Positions 20,021 to 31,303 of a stretch of DNA of 64,000 nt are shown here, in pieces. A program made the position numbers and the translations under genes. Below the pieces are notes generated by a model. That model was given only the letters and a program-made list of their open reading frames with translations. It searched no databases and had not been told where the DNA came from. The stretch is taken from NCBI GenBank assembly GCA_009801085.1, contig VNWV01000014.1, forward strand, positions 124,001-188,000. Reading direction: 5' to 3'. Every line of letters begins with the position of its first letter. Position 1 is the first letter of the stretch. The DNA is from Lasiodiplodia sp. COLG20. Taxonomy: Eukaryota; Ascomycota; Dothideomycetes; Botryosphaeriales; Botryosphaeriaceae.

Positions 20021-21685
20021 ATGGTTATCTCCTCTATTTTTACAGCGTGTTCGTTGCTGCCGCTCCTTGCGGCTGCGCGAATCAATGTTACCTCGCAACT
20101 GTTCGTATTAGCCGGCGAGAGCACAATCAACAACGTCAAGCTCACCTGGAGCCTCGTTGACGCCGCATCTTACGAAGTGCTTCTCCTCTCCGACTCAGGA
20201 TCCTACGATGTGCTGGCAACCGCACCCGGGGACAGTTGGGATGTCTACGGTCTCACCGCCAACCAGACGTACCAGATCCGCGGAGTGAACGGCAGCACTA
20301 CCATCGACAGCTCAGACGACGTGACTGTGGCCCCTGGATCTACCCTGGCGAGCGATCTGAGCACGTTCGACAATACCGTAGCGTCTTCCCTGAGCATCAA
20401 AAGCACTCTAGTATCCGGCAGCACCTACTACAAATACAACTACGTCACCGACTCGAACGGCTTCAGTTACTTCCAAATCCAGACTTCGACCGACGGCTAC
20501 ACCTTCACCGGCAACACAACAGCCATCACCCGCGAAACCGTCTGCGCCTCAATCTCCAACGGCTTCTGCAAACTCGAATCGATCGCCATCAACCAGCACC
20601 CGACCACCAACCAAGTCGTCATCTGGGCGCACTTCGAGAACGCGGCCGACTACACGCTCGGCGAAGTCGCCGTTCTCTACGGCGACCCAGGCGACACGCT
20701 CACCTTCGGCGGCGCCTTCCGCCCCGAAGGCGACGACTCGCGCGACCTGGGCTTCTTCGCCGACACGGACGGCAGCGGCTACATCATCACGGCCATCAAC
20801 ACCAACACCAACCTCGGCCTGTACAGCCTCAACGACGACTGGACCAACGTCACCGCTAAGGTCGCCACCATCCAGCCCGGCGAGAACCGCGAGGCGCCCG
20901 CGCTCGTGCGCGACGGCGAGTCGTACTACCTCTTCTCCAGCACCGCCGCGGGCTGGTACCCGTCGCAGGGGAAATACGTGTCGACGCAAGCGAGCCTGTC
21001 CAGCAGTAATGGGACCTGGACCGCGTCGCGCAACGTCGGCAACGTCAACACGTTCGGCGCGCAGTCGGGCGGCGTCTCGCGCATCGGCGACACGTACGTC
21101 GAGCGCGCGAACCGGTGGGCGGCGCAGTGGGCGATCCCTGAGGCCAGCAACAGGCAGATCGTGCTCCCTATTGCGTTTGCGGATGGACTGGCATCGTATC
21201 ACTTCTATCCGACGCTGCGGTACAGCGATGATACCGGTGTCGTGGTCGGGGTGCAGAATGGCCGGATTCTGAGCGTGGGCAAGACGGCGAACAGTTCGGA
21301 TGCGTCGACGACGGCCGGCGTGGTGAATGACGGCACGCAGGATGATCCGAGCAACCTTTTCACGCCGTCTGCGGTGCCGTTTTGGTGGCAGGTCGATCTG
21401 GAAGATGCGTATACCCTTGCGCAGATTGATATCACACCGCGCCAGGTCGGTGGGTCGGAGACGTATCTGCAGTATAACGTCACGGGTAGTGCTGATGGGG
21501 AGAGTTGGACCCTGCTTGTCAATGGGACGGCGAATACGGCCGTTGGATTCCTGACTGAGGAAGTTACCGATAGTGGTAGCTACCGGTACGTCCGCTTGAA
21601 TGTGGATAAGGTTATCAACATTCATAATGGGAACGAGGCGGATTGGGCTGCCGGCCTGCACGAGGTGACTGTGTACGGGTCATGA
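20021..21685 (+). CDS. Secreted GH43-like beta-propeller protein with C-terminal F5/8C domain
   Basis: Intronless, 554 residues. It starts with a signal peptide (MVISSIFTACSLLPLLAAARI). A fibronectin-like stretch of about 90 residues follows, then repeated propeller-type segments (SRDLGFFADTDGSGYIITA; ENREAPALVRDGESYYLFSS; GWYPSQGKYVSTQ) typical of GH43 subfamilies related to exo-beta-1,3-galactanase. The last 140 or so residues form a discoidin/F5-8C carbohydrate-binding domain (PFWWQVDLEDAYTLAQIDI ... YRYVRLNVDK). Many N-glycosylation sequons fit a secreted glycoprotein acting on plant or fungal wall polysaccharide. I could not verify the catalytic acidic triad. It could be a non-catalytic binding protein. 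Confidence 0.75.
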   Translation: MVISSIFTACSLLPLLAAARINVTSQLFVLAGESTINNVKLTWSLVDAASYEVLLLSDSGSYDVLATAPGDSWDVYGLTANQTYQIRGVNGSTTIDSSDDVTVAPGSTLASDLSTFDNTVASSLSIKSTLVSGSTYYKYNYVTDSNGFSYFQIQTSTDGYTFTGNTTAITRETVCASISNGFCKLESIAINQHPTTNQVVIWAHFENAADYTLGEVAVLYGDPGDTLTFGGAFRPEGDDSRDLGFFADTDGSGYIITAINTNTNLGLYSLNDDWTNVTAKVATIQPGENREAPALVRDGESYYLFSSTAAGWYPSQGKYVSTQASLSSSNGTWTASRNVGNVNTFGAQSGGVSRIGDTYVERANRWAAQWAIPEASNRQIVLPIAFADGLASYHFYPTLRYSDDTGVVVGVQNGRILSVGKTANSSDASTTAGVVNDGTQDDPSNLFTPSAVPFWWQVDLEDAYTLAQIDITPRQVGGSETYLQYNVTGSADGESWTLLVNGTANTAVGFLTEEVTDSGSYRYVRLNVDKVINIHNGNEADWAAGLHEVTVYGS

Positions 21686-23539
21686 GCGGCGAGATTGTCT
21701 GGGCATGTGTATGCTAGTCCACATAGCCAACTGTAATTATTCTATCCATCATTCTTCGTGCAGCAGCCGTCATCTCGCTGAACTACTGACCAAAACCTCG
21801 AATTCCCCGTCTCCTTCAGCTCTCCACTCTTCGTGATGTCGATGCTTCACGGCTAGGATCTAACAAGCCCGCATGAGGATCAGCGCTCACGATATCCGTG
21901 CCCCTGCATGATGCCTCACACTGGCCCAGCCGCTCGATGGGGAAGCCATCACAAACCCGCATGCAAACTCAGCCGTAGGTCAGTCATCCAGCCGCAGCTG
22001 GGCAAGCAAGCCACACTCGCTAGCGCGTTTCACACCCCGCCATCCTGAAGTTATGGCAGCGGGGAAGCATCGGGTGAAGCGGGAGCTACCGTGGAGTACG
22101 CTAAAGGCTAATGGGCACTACAGTGGTGTCCGCGGGAATAACGCTAGCGTAGCGGTGCCCGCGATCGCGAGGGGCGTTCGCGTGGCCGGAGCGAGGGTCC
22201 TGCTGGGCCGGATGATGGTGCCGCTTAGGTTAGTGCTTGGCCTGTAAGTAAGCCTCTAGCGTCGCGTGGGGTGGCGTGCCGCGTCGTGACGTAACGGGAA
22301 AGTGGTGACGATGCAACTACTTTGGTTTTGACGGTAGAGTCAATGCGAAAGTTGAGACTGATCGTATTGTGACGACAATCTTTAGCCTGGCGTCTTTATT
22401 GTCTTCCTTGCAGGACAATAGGCACTTCGCCCTCATCAATGGTCGCCCATATGTCGGCGATGGATATTACATATGAAACGTCATCTTCTAGTTGTTACCA
22501 TCTTGGAAAGGTTGAAGACAGCGGCGAATCTTGCGGCAAAGCGGTAGATTCTCTCTTTATTATTGGCCCGGCTGTTGCTTCCGGAAGAAGAGTAGGCCAC
22601 GCTTGTGGTTTTAATAAACGACTAGGCTACTTCCTTCAAGCATGGCTGGATCTGCGCATTGCCTTGTTTTAGACTAATATTTGCTGATCCCAAGCTTGTA
22701 GGTCCTGCTCGTGAAGTGTCGAATATCTCGCGGGCGGAGATCTAGACACTGGGATCGTCCAGCTAACCCGACAGTGAGTTCAGTGGCTTGAAGGTTACTT
22801 TTCGACATATGCACCTATCCATGGCCCATTGACTGCGGCGTGAACCCCGGCGTGGTAGAGGGAGTGGAAGAAGGAATGATAATGCTCTCGGGTGGAGCTG
22901 AATTGCAAGCCGTAGGCCGGCTAGCTGAAAAAGGAAAGGGTTGACGGCACGGCAAAGCCATCGCACTACGGACTCCCGCGTGTGCGTCCTTATCGCGAAT
23001 CACATGTAACGAGAATGGTTGACTGCCCCGCTAGTGCATGTCATCCTGTGTTCTTACATCGCCCAGACCTTCTGGCCTTCTTCCCGCGCCTTCTAGACCA
23101 GAAACTGCCACCCAGTAAATCGCCACGGCTACGCATCACAAATAGCCAGCAGGTACCCCGCGAAGCGAATAGTAGTAATATTCCGAGCAGCCTCGCGCTG
23201 AGTGCCGCGCCGTGAGGCTGTTAGTTCCTCTTTTGCTTTCGTATGACGGCTGCGGGTTTTCCGCACCGGACGGCCCCGCACCCAAGTAATCATTATCACA
23301 TCATGATCAGCGCCTGATTCTCCATTCTTCTCTTTTTATTCCCTCGTCCTATTCGTTAGCAGCATCTGACCAGCCTGGTAAAAGCTTCACGGGGCAATAT
23401 CATCAAAGATCTACCCTCCGATACCCGGAATTGACCTCTTTACATCCGCCTTGGCCTTTCGTCCGACTTTTCCCCAAACGCACCCTCGTACTAGAAATCG
23501 ACACCCCACGAGCCGCTCCGCGCGAAAAGCCTTGCCAAG
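21686..23539. other. Intergenic, no gene seen
   Basis: About 1.85 kb with short ORFs only and none with domain evidence. The segment before 23540 is C-rich and pyrimidine-rich, as often seen in fungal 5' leaders. Confidence 0.5.
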
Positions 23540-24194
23540 ATGCGGGCCGCCCGCCTCCCACCCGCGCTCCGCGCCAGCACAATATGCTCCGTTCTCCTAT
23601 TCTCCTGCACATCCTGTGTTTCCGCCCGTAAGTTGCCAAATTGCTCCCAAATTAATCACCAACCTTCCCCAAACTAACCCCCCCGCGTCTTCAGAATCCC
23701 CTACCACCACAACATCTCACTCCACCACCACCCCCTCCCCCTCGGCCGACCACATCGACCCCAACTCCATCTCCACAGGCAACAGCGGCCTCTCCAACGG
23801 CGCCGTCGCCGGCCTCAGCGCCTGCGGCGGCTTAATCTTCGTCTTCTGCATCGCCGCCACCCTCTTCATCTGGAACCGCCGCGCCACCCGCAACATGCCC
23901 GACGTGCAGGAGCTCGTGCTGAGCGACGGCGACGAGGAGCAGGTGCAGCGGCAGCAGCAGCAGCAGCAGCGCAGGATGATGGCGGGGCCCTTGACCAGCA
24001 GGGTCAGTGACGGGCCTTACGGGAAGCCGCTGACGCCGCCGGAGGCTGTTTATAGGAAGAAGGGGTCCGATGCGAGTGATCATGACTTGGAGAAGGGGCT
24101 ACCGGCGGGGAAGGATTGGGCAGATGCGCTGGATGGGGATGATGAGGCGGTTTTGCAGGCGGCGGTCGCGAGGGTGGTGAGTGGCAAGTCATAG
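23540..24194 (+). CDS. Small single-pass membrane protein with Ser/Thr stalk
   Basis: Two exons (23540-23627, 23695-24194) separated by a 67-nt intron with an ACTAAC branch site encode 195 residues. The first exon is a signal peptide (MRAARLPPALRAS ... CVSA). After it come a short Ser/Thr/Pro-rich stalk, a Gly-rich transmembrane segment (AVAGLSACGGLIFVFCIAAT) ending in WNRRATR, and an acidic cytoplasmic tail with a CAG-encoded glutamine run (QRQQQQQQR). This is the layout of many fungal type I surface proteins, such as Mid2/Wsc-like sensors, but it has no WSC or other named domain. The function is unknown. The 266-bp gap to the convergent sphingomyelinase gene holds both 3' ends. Confidence 0.7.
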
Positions 24195-24460
24195 TAGCCG
24201 GAGAGAGGCCAGAAGGAAAGGGGATGGGGATGGGAGGTATGCAAAGCTGACTGGAATGAGGACAAGGAGTGTAAATGTGATCCCTTTTCTGCATTGCTGT
24301 GTACAGCTAAGCGTCATGTACCTGTACCTTTTGCGTCCACGCGCGAGTGTGCCTGACCGCTTCCATCTTGGAAGAAATTTAAGTCCGACCTGCCGTTTTT
24401 TTGAGAATGTTGCTCAGAGAAATTTATTTGCTATACATGCTAGGAGATAACATACCAGGC

Positions 24461-26763
24461 TCAAAACGGACCATGTCCCTGCGGACATAAATCGCCCAGC
24501 ATAGTACTCCCACTCCGGATATAGCAGACCTTTTGCTCCGCACAAGCCTTCGACGAACAATTTTTCATCACTACACTACTCTTCGTCTCGAACAAATTAT
24601 ACTTCTCAACCAACGAGCCGTCCTCCACCATGCGCTCCGTCAGGTCATGCCAAAACGTAGCATTCAGCGGCGCGTTCCTCGGCCACCGCCCCTCCGCGTC
24701 GTACTCCGCCCGCGCATCATACTCGAACTGCCACACCGGCTCCGTCCACGCATTCGCCTCCGACACATTCGCAATGAACGTCTGCCAGTTCGTCACCTCG
24801 AACGTGCGCGCGTCGACCTGGTACAGCGTCCACCCCGCATTCAATCCGGTCAGCGGCGTGACCGACGGCGCCATGTGGGCCCACGCCAGCGGCCGCGCGT
24901 AGTCGACGTCTGTGGTATTACGCAGCGAGCCACCCGAACTGGCAGATGACAGGTTGTAGTCGTAGTACACCATCAGCTGGTCGTAGTGCAGGTGGCCCCA
25001 GAAGATGCCCGCGATCGTCGCCGGCGAGAAGCGCCGCACGATCGAGTAGAAGAGGGCGGACGGGTTGTGCAGCGCCTTTCCGTTGACGCCCGTGCCGCCG
25101 TAGCCGCTCGGCACGTGGCCGATGATCCAGGCGCGCTGTTTGGCGGCTTCGGAGGCCTCGAGCTCGCGGATCAGGAAGCGGAGGATGCCGGATTGGTCGG
25201 GGTTGGTGAAGTTGTAGTAGTTGAAGCTGGGCGCCGTTATTGTCAGTGGGAGAATTTCTTGCGTGAATTGATTCTCTGGGAAGCTTACGGGTTGGCGGTG
25301 TACCAGAAGTCGGTGTTGATGGAGATGATTTTCAAGCCTTGGGGCGTGACGTAGGCATATGCACCGTAGTGCGTGCTGGCACTCCTTGCGGTCGTGTTGT
25401 CGATCCATCCCATCTCACCCCAAAGTGAAGCCAGTAGTTCATAGTTCCACGAAAAGTTGTCATCAACTGTTGAGTTAGAGAGGCTATATGGCGTCGCGAA
25501 ATCACTAGGGAGGCTGTCGTGGTTCCCAAGCGCGGCATAAACTGGCTGAATCAATTGAGTCAGCCAACAGCATCTTAATGGTGGCAGCTGAGAGCTCTTA
25601 CAATGTTTCCAAGGTGTGCTTTAAAGGTTTCATAGACAACTGTCTCTTCGTATTCAACGTATGCCCGAGATTGTTGGTCTTTGTCATCGTGGCTTATTAC
25701 ATCTCCCGTGAAAAGTGAGAATGCGATGTCAGACAGATTGACAAAATTCGGCATGGTAGAGAAAAGCGAAAGGCCCAGATCTGCTGGTGCGTCGCAGTAG
25801 AGGTTTCCAAACCGCGAAGCTGGCCAAGATGCGTTGCTTGCCGTGGTATTGAGGTACTTGTTTGTGCGGTAGGACCGACAGCACATATAGGTACTACAGT
25901 TTCCTTCTGAACCAATTTCGTAGCTGAATAACGTTAAATGCATATTCCAAATCGGGCGGAGGACTTAATCACGAACCGTGGATCAAGGTGCCAATCTGAC
26001 AAGTGAAGTACGTTGATAGTTTCGCCTGTAATTACTCATCAGCGTGAAGCATCCAAGAGTAAGGAAGCGGTAGATGCGTACCCGATGGCTCCGGCGCTAC
26101 TGACTTGTCTTCTGGTTTTGGTGTGAAGTATTGACTCTCATCAATTTGGATGACCCCAGGCTCATCACAAAATGAGTATTTGTAGTGGCAATATGCTTCC
26201 ATATCTCCAGTTGCGAGAGACATTTTTCTGAACAGTAGAGCCAAGTATGGTCCAGTATTTCCAATTCCGGAGTATTCCTGATAGCAGCTGGAGGCGCTGA
26301 TGCCCTTCTTGATCCAGCTCGTCGTTTCGCACACATTTATAAGTAATTCGGTGACAGTACTTTCGGATTGGGTTATTGCAGCAAGATGCATTGTCTCGAA
26401 AAACGTGACACACTTGGAGCAGTTCGTCTCATATGTGGGGCTGTTGAGGATTGTCTGAATGTCAGAAAGAAATAAGCTTTTCACCTCTGATGTTGGCAAA
26501 ACTGAAAGAGGATGCGGCGCGGGTGACGTTTCATTGTATCCTGGAGTGGGCCCTGACCCGCTGTAATACAGCGGGGGTCCATCCTTGTTGGAGATGGTGT
26601 TGTTGAGTTGTGGATTGAGCGCTTCCGGTGATGATTCGATCTAGATCTTCTGTCAGATGGAAAGAACGCAAACATGATCATGAATACAGACCCTAATCCC
26701 GAAAACACAGCAAACGGTAGCGAAGAAAGCCAAAAGGCTCGGAGATCCCACCCCGAATTGCAT
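24461..26763 (-). CDS. Secreted acid-sphingomyelinase-like phosphodiesterase
   Basis: Six exons (26763-26692, 26640-26082, 26025-25977, 25923-25602, 25545-25289, 25226-24461) give 674 residues. A signal peptide (MQFGVGSPSLLAFFATVCC) is followed by a saposin-B domain (CSKCVTFFE ... SFCDEP, about 85-170) and a calcineurin-like metallophosphoesterase domain with SDWHLDPRY near 220, FTGDVISHDD, ALGNHD near 340, WIIGHVPSG and WGHLHYD, which are the metal-ligand motifs of the acid sphingomyelinase family. A Cys-rich C-terminal tail (KNCSSKACAEQKVC) follows. It should hydrolyse sphingomyelin or related phosphosphingolipids outside the cell or in the vacuole. I chose the start at 26763 over 26783 because only that frame gives a signal peptide and splices into the saposin exon. 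A duplicate of its 3' end lies at 19232. Confidence 0.92.
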
Positions 26764-28400
26764 TTCGGCAGGTAGTCCTTCAAGCAGATGTCGCACAGGA
26801 AGCCGTTGTGAAATGTAGGATTGTTCTCTCCGCCGTAGCTAAAGTTTCGGCCGACAGTCAGTCAGTCGACCGAGACTCTGGCTGGCATCAGGAAAGTATA
26901 AGTACGACTTGATTCGCAATTGTTGACTACTTTGGCGTAAACTTTTAGCCTAATGGGTGCCGGGCCAAGTGGAGGGAAGTGCGCTTTAACATTCGGCCTG
27001 CTCCGGCCGGCTAACCGGCACAGATCGGCTTGGTTCGGGTTTCACCCGATTATGTTCGGCATCCTCCGACCTACATGAAAGAGATTTGTCAAGTCAACGC
27101 TGTTCTCGCGTAGAGGTATTGCAACGCTCTCCCGATAGTATTAGGCTCTGGCATTATTATAGAGGATAACTTTGCATTAGAAGACCCCTATAAAAATAAC
27201 CTCGCCTGTATAAGCTATGTTGCACTGTGTATTGTAGCAACCCCGTAGTTAGCTTGATCATTTTGCAACTCACACTGGTAGGACGCACTGCAGGCGGACG
27301 AGTCAACTTTCTCCGAGAGCGTCTGCGATCGACACCACAGATGAGAGGGCCACGCCCACTGTAAACTGGCTGCTGTCCGCGTCGGGCAACGGCAAGCGGC
27401 ATTCAGCAAGAGAACGTCTCTGCGCGCTCGATGACCGCACTCTTTCACCAAGACCGCAGCGGCGGTGGCGGCAACAGGGGACGGGCTCAGCGGCCATCTC
27501 AAGGGTCACGAACCCGATCACGCTCGAGATGACGTTGTCGAATCGGGCCGCCGGCTACACGGGGTACGCGAAACACATCTCCACCAGACACTTAACACTA
27601 GACTGTCAACCCCGTACACCGCAAGATCTTTCAAGCCGTATGGGAATGCGACGTAGAGGCAAGGGTGACGGCGACTGATGAGAAGGAGGGGTTCTACGAG
27701 GTCAGAGAGTAGAGTGACTAGTCTGCTTGGACCGATGTGTAAATAATGGATTGTGGAGGTGGTTGTTGCGTAGGGGACCGGTGAATGGTGCTAGCCACAG
27801 GAACGGGGTGGCAAGTGCTCCAAGGATCGGCGTCTTGCCCGTTTTGCTGTGGTTTGATCTCCGGAGGGCAAAGCATCAGCAAGAAAGCGTTTAACACTCA
27901 TGACGTGGGGCCGAAGATGATCACTTCCAGCAATGGGTGACAATAGAGTAGTTCCTCGAAAGTGACTGTCACGCCAATAAGTCTCGTAACCATCTGGTGT
28001 CCAGTGAAGATGACAAGCGGTGGTTGCATCCTTCTCTGTCGCCTATCCGCTCTTCAGCTACCTCGAATGCTTTGTCAGAGTAGAAACACTCGTCCCGGAG
28101 AGTTTAATGCCATTGATAGTATCTTGTATCCCGCACGCAAATCCCTCATCAAGTCATCCCATTTATTGACCTTGTTCACCACCAGCGCAATCTGCTATCT
28201 TGACCGCCCACCTTGTGAGGGTGCCGTGATCGAAGGGCATCGTTGCGTCTTGTCGGGAACTGAAAGGGCTGAGTAAATAATAATACCGAAATGTGGAGAG
28301 GAGCAGACGCCTCTGTTGATAGAGCCGAATGATCCATATTATCATTTGACTGAAGAGAAGACCATCCGATAGCGCCTCTTCAACGAGGTTGGAGAGCTGA
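26764..28400. other. Intergenic, no gene seen
   Basis: About 1.6 kb. The part near 26990-27070 has several CGGC/GCCG blocks. Minus-strand ORFs at 27157-27521 and the plus ORF at 27962-28276 show no domain. I looked here for the missing arrestin N-terminal half of the next feature and did not find it. Confidence 0.4.
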
Positions 28401-28988
28401 GGATCTTGGAATGTCAAGGATGTCCCCAAGCACCTGTTTGTGACTGTCACACTGCGTTTCAAGCCCTCTGAAGCACAGCTCCAGATACCAAAGCTTGAGA
28501 TTTTGAACACCAAACTCGATGCGACTATTTTATACAGTGCCAAGCCATTGAAGCACATATCATCTACGGAGCCAGTCCGTTATGACCTCAGCAGGAGACC
28601 ATCTTCCAAGAGATTGTTCCTCACAGCACATTCACTACAACATGTTCAATGGGTGGAGCACGGCAGCAGATGCAGTTCTCCCACTACTGCTTCTTCACCG
28701 CAAAACAGTCTCGAAGAGTCAAAGCATTTGCGTTGCTCATTATCCACCAAAGAAGGCTCTCACTATTCTCTCATCGGATCTTCCTATACTGCTGAAGTGG
28801 AAATACCCATTGAACTCCCTTCTGACACGTCATTTGTACCGAACTTCCATTACTGCTTGGTATCCCGCGTATATACCCTCGAGCTGGCGTTGTCTACCAA
28901 TCCAACGACTTCGATTTCTCTCAGGTTTCCCTTACAGATAGCATACCTCGATCACCGAGTGTACATGTATTTTTCTCAACCGAATTGA
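28401..28988 (+). pseudogene. C-terminal half of a fungal arrestin-like protein
   Basis: The open frame from 28401 to the stop at 28988 lacks a convincing ATG. It reads like the second half of fungal arrestin-like proteins: KLEILNTKLDATILYSA, HVQWVEH, YTAEVEIPIELP, then FVPNFHYCLVSRVYTLELAL and a final strand FPLQIAY. The N-terminal sandwich (about the first 250 residues) is missing, and no matching exon was found in the 1.6 kb upstream. I interpret it as a truncated, probably dead copy. Arrestin-like proteins normally adapt ubiquitin ligases to membrane cargo. Family assignment is from the pattern by eye. Confidence 0.5.
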
Positions 28989-29659
28989 TACTCTATCATT
29001 GACAAAACCAGATACATGAATTCCAATTTCTAGTCAAAATGCTATGCATACTGTCGTGGTTGATGTTTATTATGCCTCATATTACAACACGGAGAAAGTC
29101 TCTTTAGAGGAAAACATCTAAAGTATAATATATAAGATCATGAAAGATTAACGCTATGAATTTCGATATCTCTTCTTGTTCCCAAGTTCACCACATTGAG
29201 AAGTGTGTTCCGCTCCAACAGTCCAATTTTGTGCCCATTCCGGAAAAGATACCCGAAGATCGGACTACATTCCACATCTCTGAAATGAATCGTACCAGTG
29301 TTCCTGCTCTCTTTTCCGGCCTTTATTGCCGTACGTGCGCCAGCCGTCGCATTTCTCCACGCCTCCCTAGCGTCACCCTCCTTTTTCTATCCGCATCCGT
29401 ACATTTCGCAGGGGTACCATATTTACATGGAGTCATAGTGGCTTCACACTTTCTCGTAGAATTCGTCCGTCTCTGCCAAGTCGGTGTGATATTTCATCCG
29501 CTCGGCGGAATTAACGGTGATAGCGTGATAAGTCCACCGTGAGCTACCAGTGTAAAAGGAGCCACGAAATAAGATCATTTCAACGTCTTCTCGAATAAAA
29601 GCATCAATATCATTCAAATCTAGTTATTCGAAACACATCTTTGCCTCCCCGACTATACC
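28989..29659. other. Intergenic; promoter of the GRE2-like reductase
   Basis: No supported gene. The AT-rich interval near 29000-29150 is followed by a leader to the ATG at 29660. The 128-codon ORF at 29156-29542 has no domain. Confidence 0.4.
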
Positions 29660-30788
29660 ATGGCTCGCGTTTTACTTACTGGCGGCAGCGGCTTTATCGC
29701 CACGCACGTTCTTGATGTGCTTCTCCGCCGCGGGTGAGTACGCTCAACTTCGAAAAGTAAAGACAGTCACTAAGCTCAAGCAGGCATTCGGTGGTAACCA
29801 CCGTGCGAAGCGAGGAGAAGGCCGACAAGATCAGAAAAGCTCACTCTACATACGGCAAGGACAAGCTCGACTTCGCCATAGTCAAGGATATTGCCGTGGA
29901 GGGCGCCTTCGACGAGGCTGTTAAGTCGGACCGACCGTTCGACGCCGTGATCCACACCGCGAGTCCGTTCCACTTTAACGTCACGGACATCCAAGCGGAA
30001 CTACTAGATCCCGCGGTCATCGGCACGACTGGTATCCTTAAGTCGATCCAGAAGGGCGCGCCCGCCGTCAAGCGGGTTGTCATCACCTCCTCCTTCGCCG
30101 CGATCATGGACGTGACCAAGGGCGCTTGGCCGGAGCACACTTACTCTGAGGCCGACTGGAATCCGATGACGCTCGAGGTGGCGCTGTCGAACCCGGGCGC
30201 CGGCTATACAGGTACGCTTGACACGCCTCTCCACCAGCCACTTGACACCGGACTGACAAGGCCGCAGCTAGCAAGCTCTTCGCCGAGCGCGCAGCGTGGG
30301 ACTTCGTGGAGAAGGAGAAGCCCGGCTTCACCCTCGCAACGCTGGCGCCGCCCTTCGTCTTCGGGCCGGTCATGCACGACCTGGGCTCGCTGAGCGCGCT
30401 GAACACGTCGAACCAGGTCATCAGCGCGTTCGTCGAGGGCAAGTGCAAGTTGGGCGTGCCGGACAATATGGCCTTCATCTGGACCGACGTGCGCGATCTG
30501 GCCCTCGGCCACGTGCTCGCCGTCGAGAAGGCAGAGGCCGGCGGGAAGAGGTTCTTCTTCACGGCCGGCCACTTCACCAACAAGGAGGTAGCCGAGATCA
30601 TCAGGGAGAACTTCCCGGAGTATGAGGACGTGCTTCCGCCCGCGGATGCGCAGGGTGGCGGCTTGCCGGAGGGAGGGGTGTACCAGGTCGACAACACCCG
30701 GGCAAGAGGGCTTCTGGGTTCTGAGTTTACTACATTCGAAAGGTGCGTTGTGGATACCGTGAAGTCCCTCAAAACTCTTGGTGCTTGA
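29660..30788 (+). CDS. NADPH-dependent ketoreductase/methylglyoxal reductase-like (extended SDR)
   Basis: Three exons (29660-29733, 29784-30211, 30268-30788) give 340 residues, the normal length for the GRE2/dihydroflavonol-reductase branch of extended short-chain dehydrogenases. The Rossmann motif TGGSGFIATH starts at residue 7, with VVTTVRS following for NADP phosphate binding. VITSSFAA gives the catalytic Ser, and YTASK gives Tyr and Lys; the second intron falls inside this motif. It probably reduces small aldehydes or ketones in the cytosol. It is some 17 kb from the FAS gene, and nothing ties it to that pathway. Confidence 0.94.
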
Positions 30789-31303
30789 GGATGCTTTGAT
30801 CCAGATTCTCAGCGAAAGATCTGGGGCTAGTATGTATTGTTCGTAGTGTCTTGAATACATATATTGTGTGCGGAACTCTTCCATTGAGTGTGGTCCCTGT
30901 CGCGAAAGCATGAAGTTTGAAACGTAATTGAAGCCCTTTGAACTTTGCCATTGCTTCGGTATCCGGCTGTCATTGTTTGATCCTTGTCCCTGCAAAAAAC
31001 AAAAAACTATACGAGTCTGCATGCCAAGAGGAATTCGCGTGCCTTCATCCAATTGCACAATTCCCATCGTGAAGGACGAGAAATTGACTAAACACAATAT
31101 GAAAGCTCTGCAGCGCAACAGATGCGGTCATTGCAGAGGTATCGCCAAAGTCACGAGTCATCTATTCAAGGAGCACTACTATTTCAGCCTCTAGTCCGTG
31201 CAAAGATCTATGTACAGAAATAATGTGCGGTTAATCGATCCACTTCATTAAAAATGCCGCCATCTCAGGCTTCTTATCAAGGCTATGCCAATAACGATGA
31301 CAC
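30789..31303. other. Convergent intergenic spacer, no gene seen
   Basis: Holds the 3' ends of the reductase (+) and the carboxylesterase (-). The 88-codon ORF at 30928-31194 has no domain and is not supported. Confidence 0.4.

Noticed and set aside
20549..21661. 370-codon minus-strand ORF opposite the propeller/F5-8C gene
   Set aside because: Mirror frame without domain or signal peptide; the plus strand is a complete secreted protein.
26764..26783. Earlier start codon (26783) for the sphingomyelinase gene
   Set aside because: It is in a different frame from the saposin exon and gives no signal peptide; the ATG at 26763 does both.
28163..28558. 131-codon minus ORF overlapping the arrestin-like piece
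   Set aside because: No domain; it overlaps the better-supported plus-strand frame.
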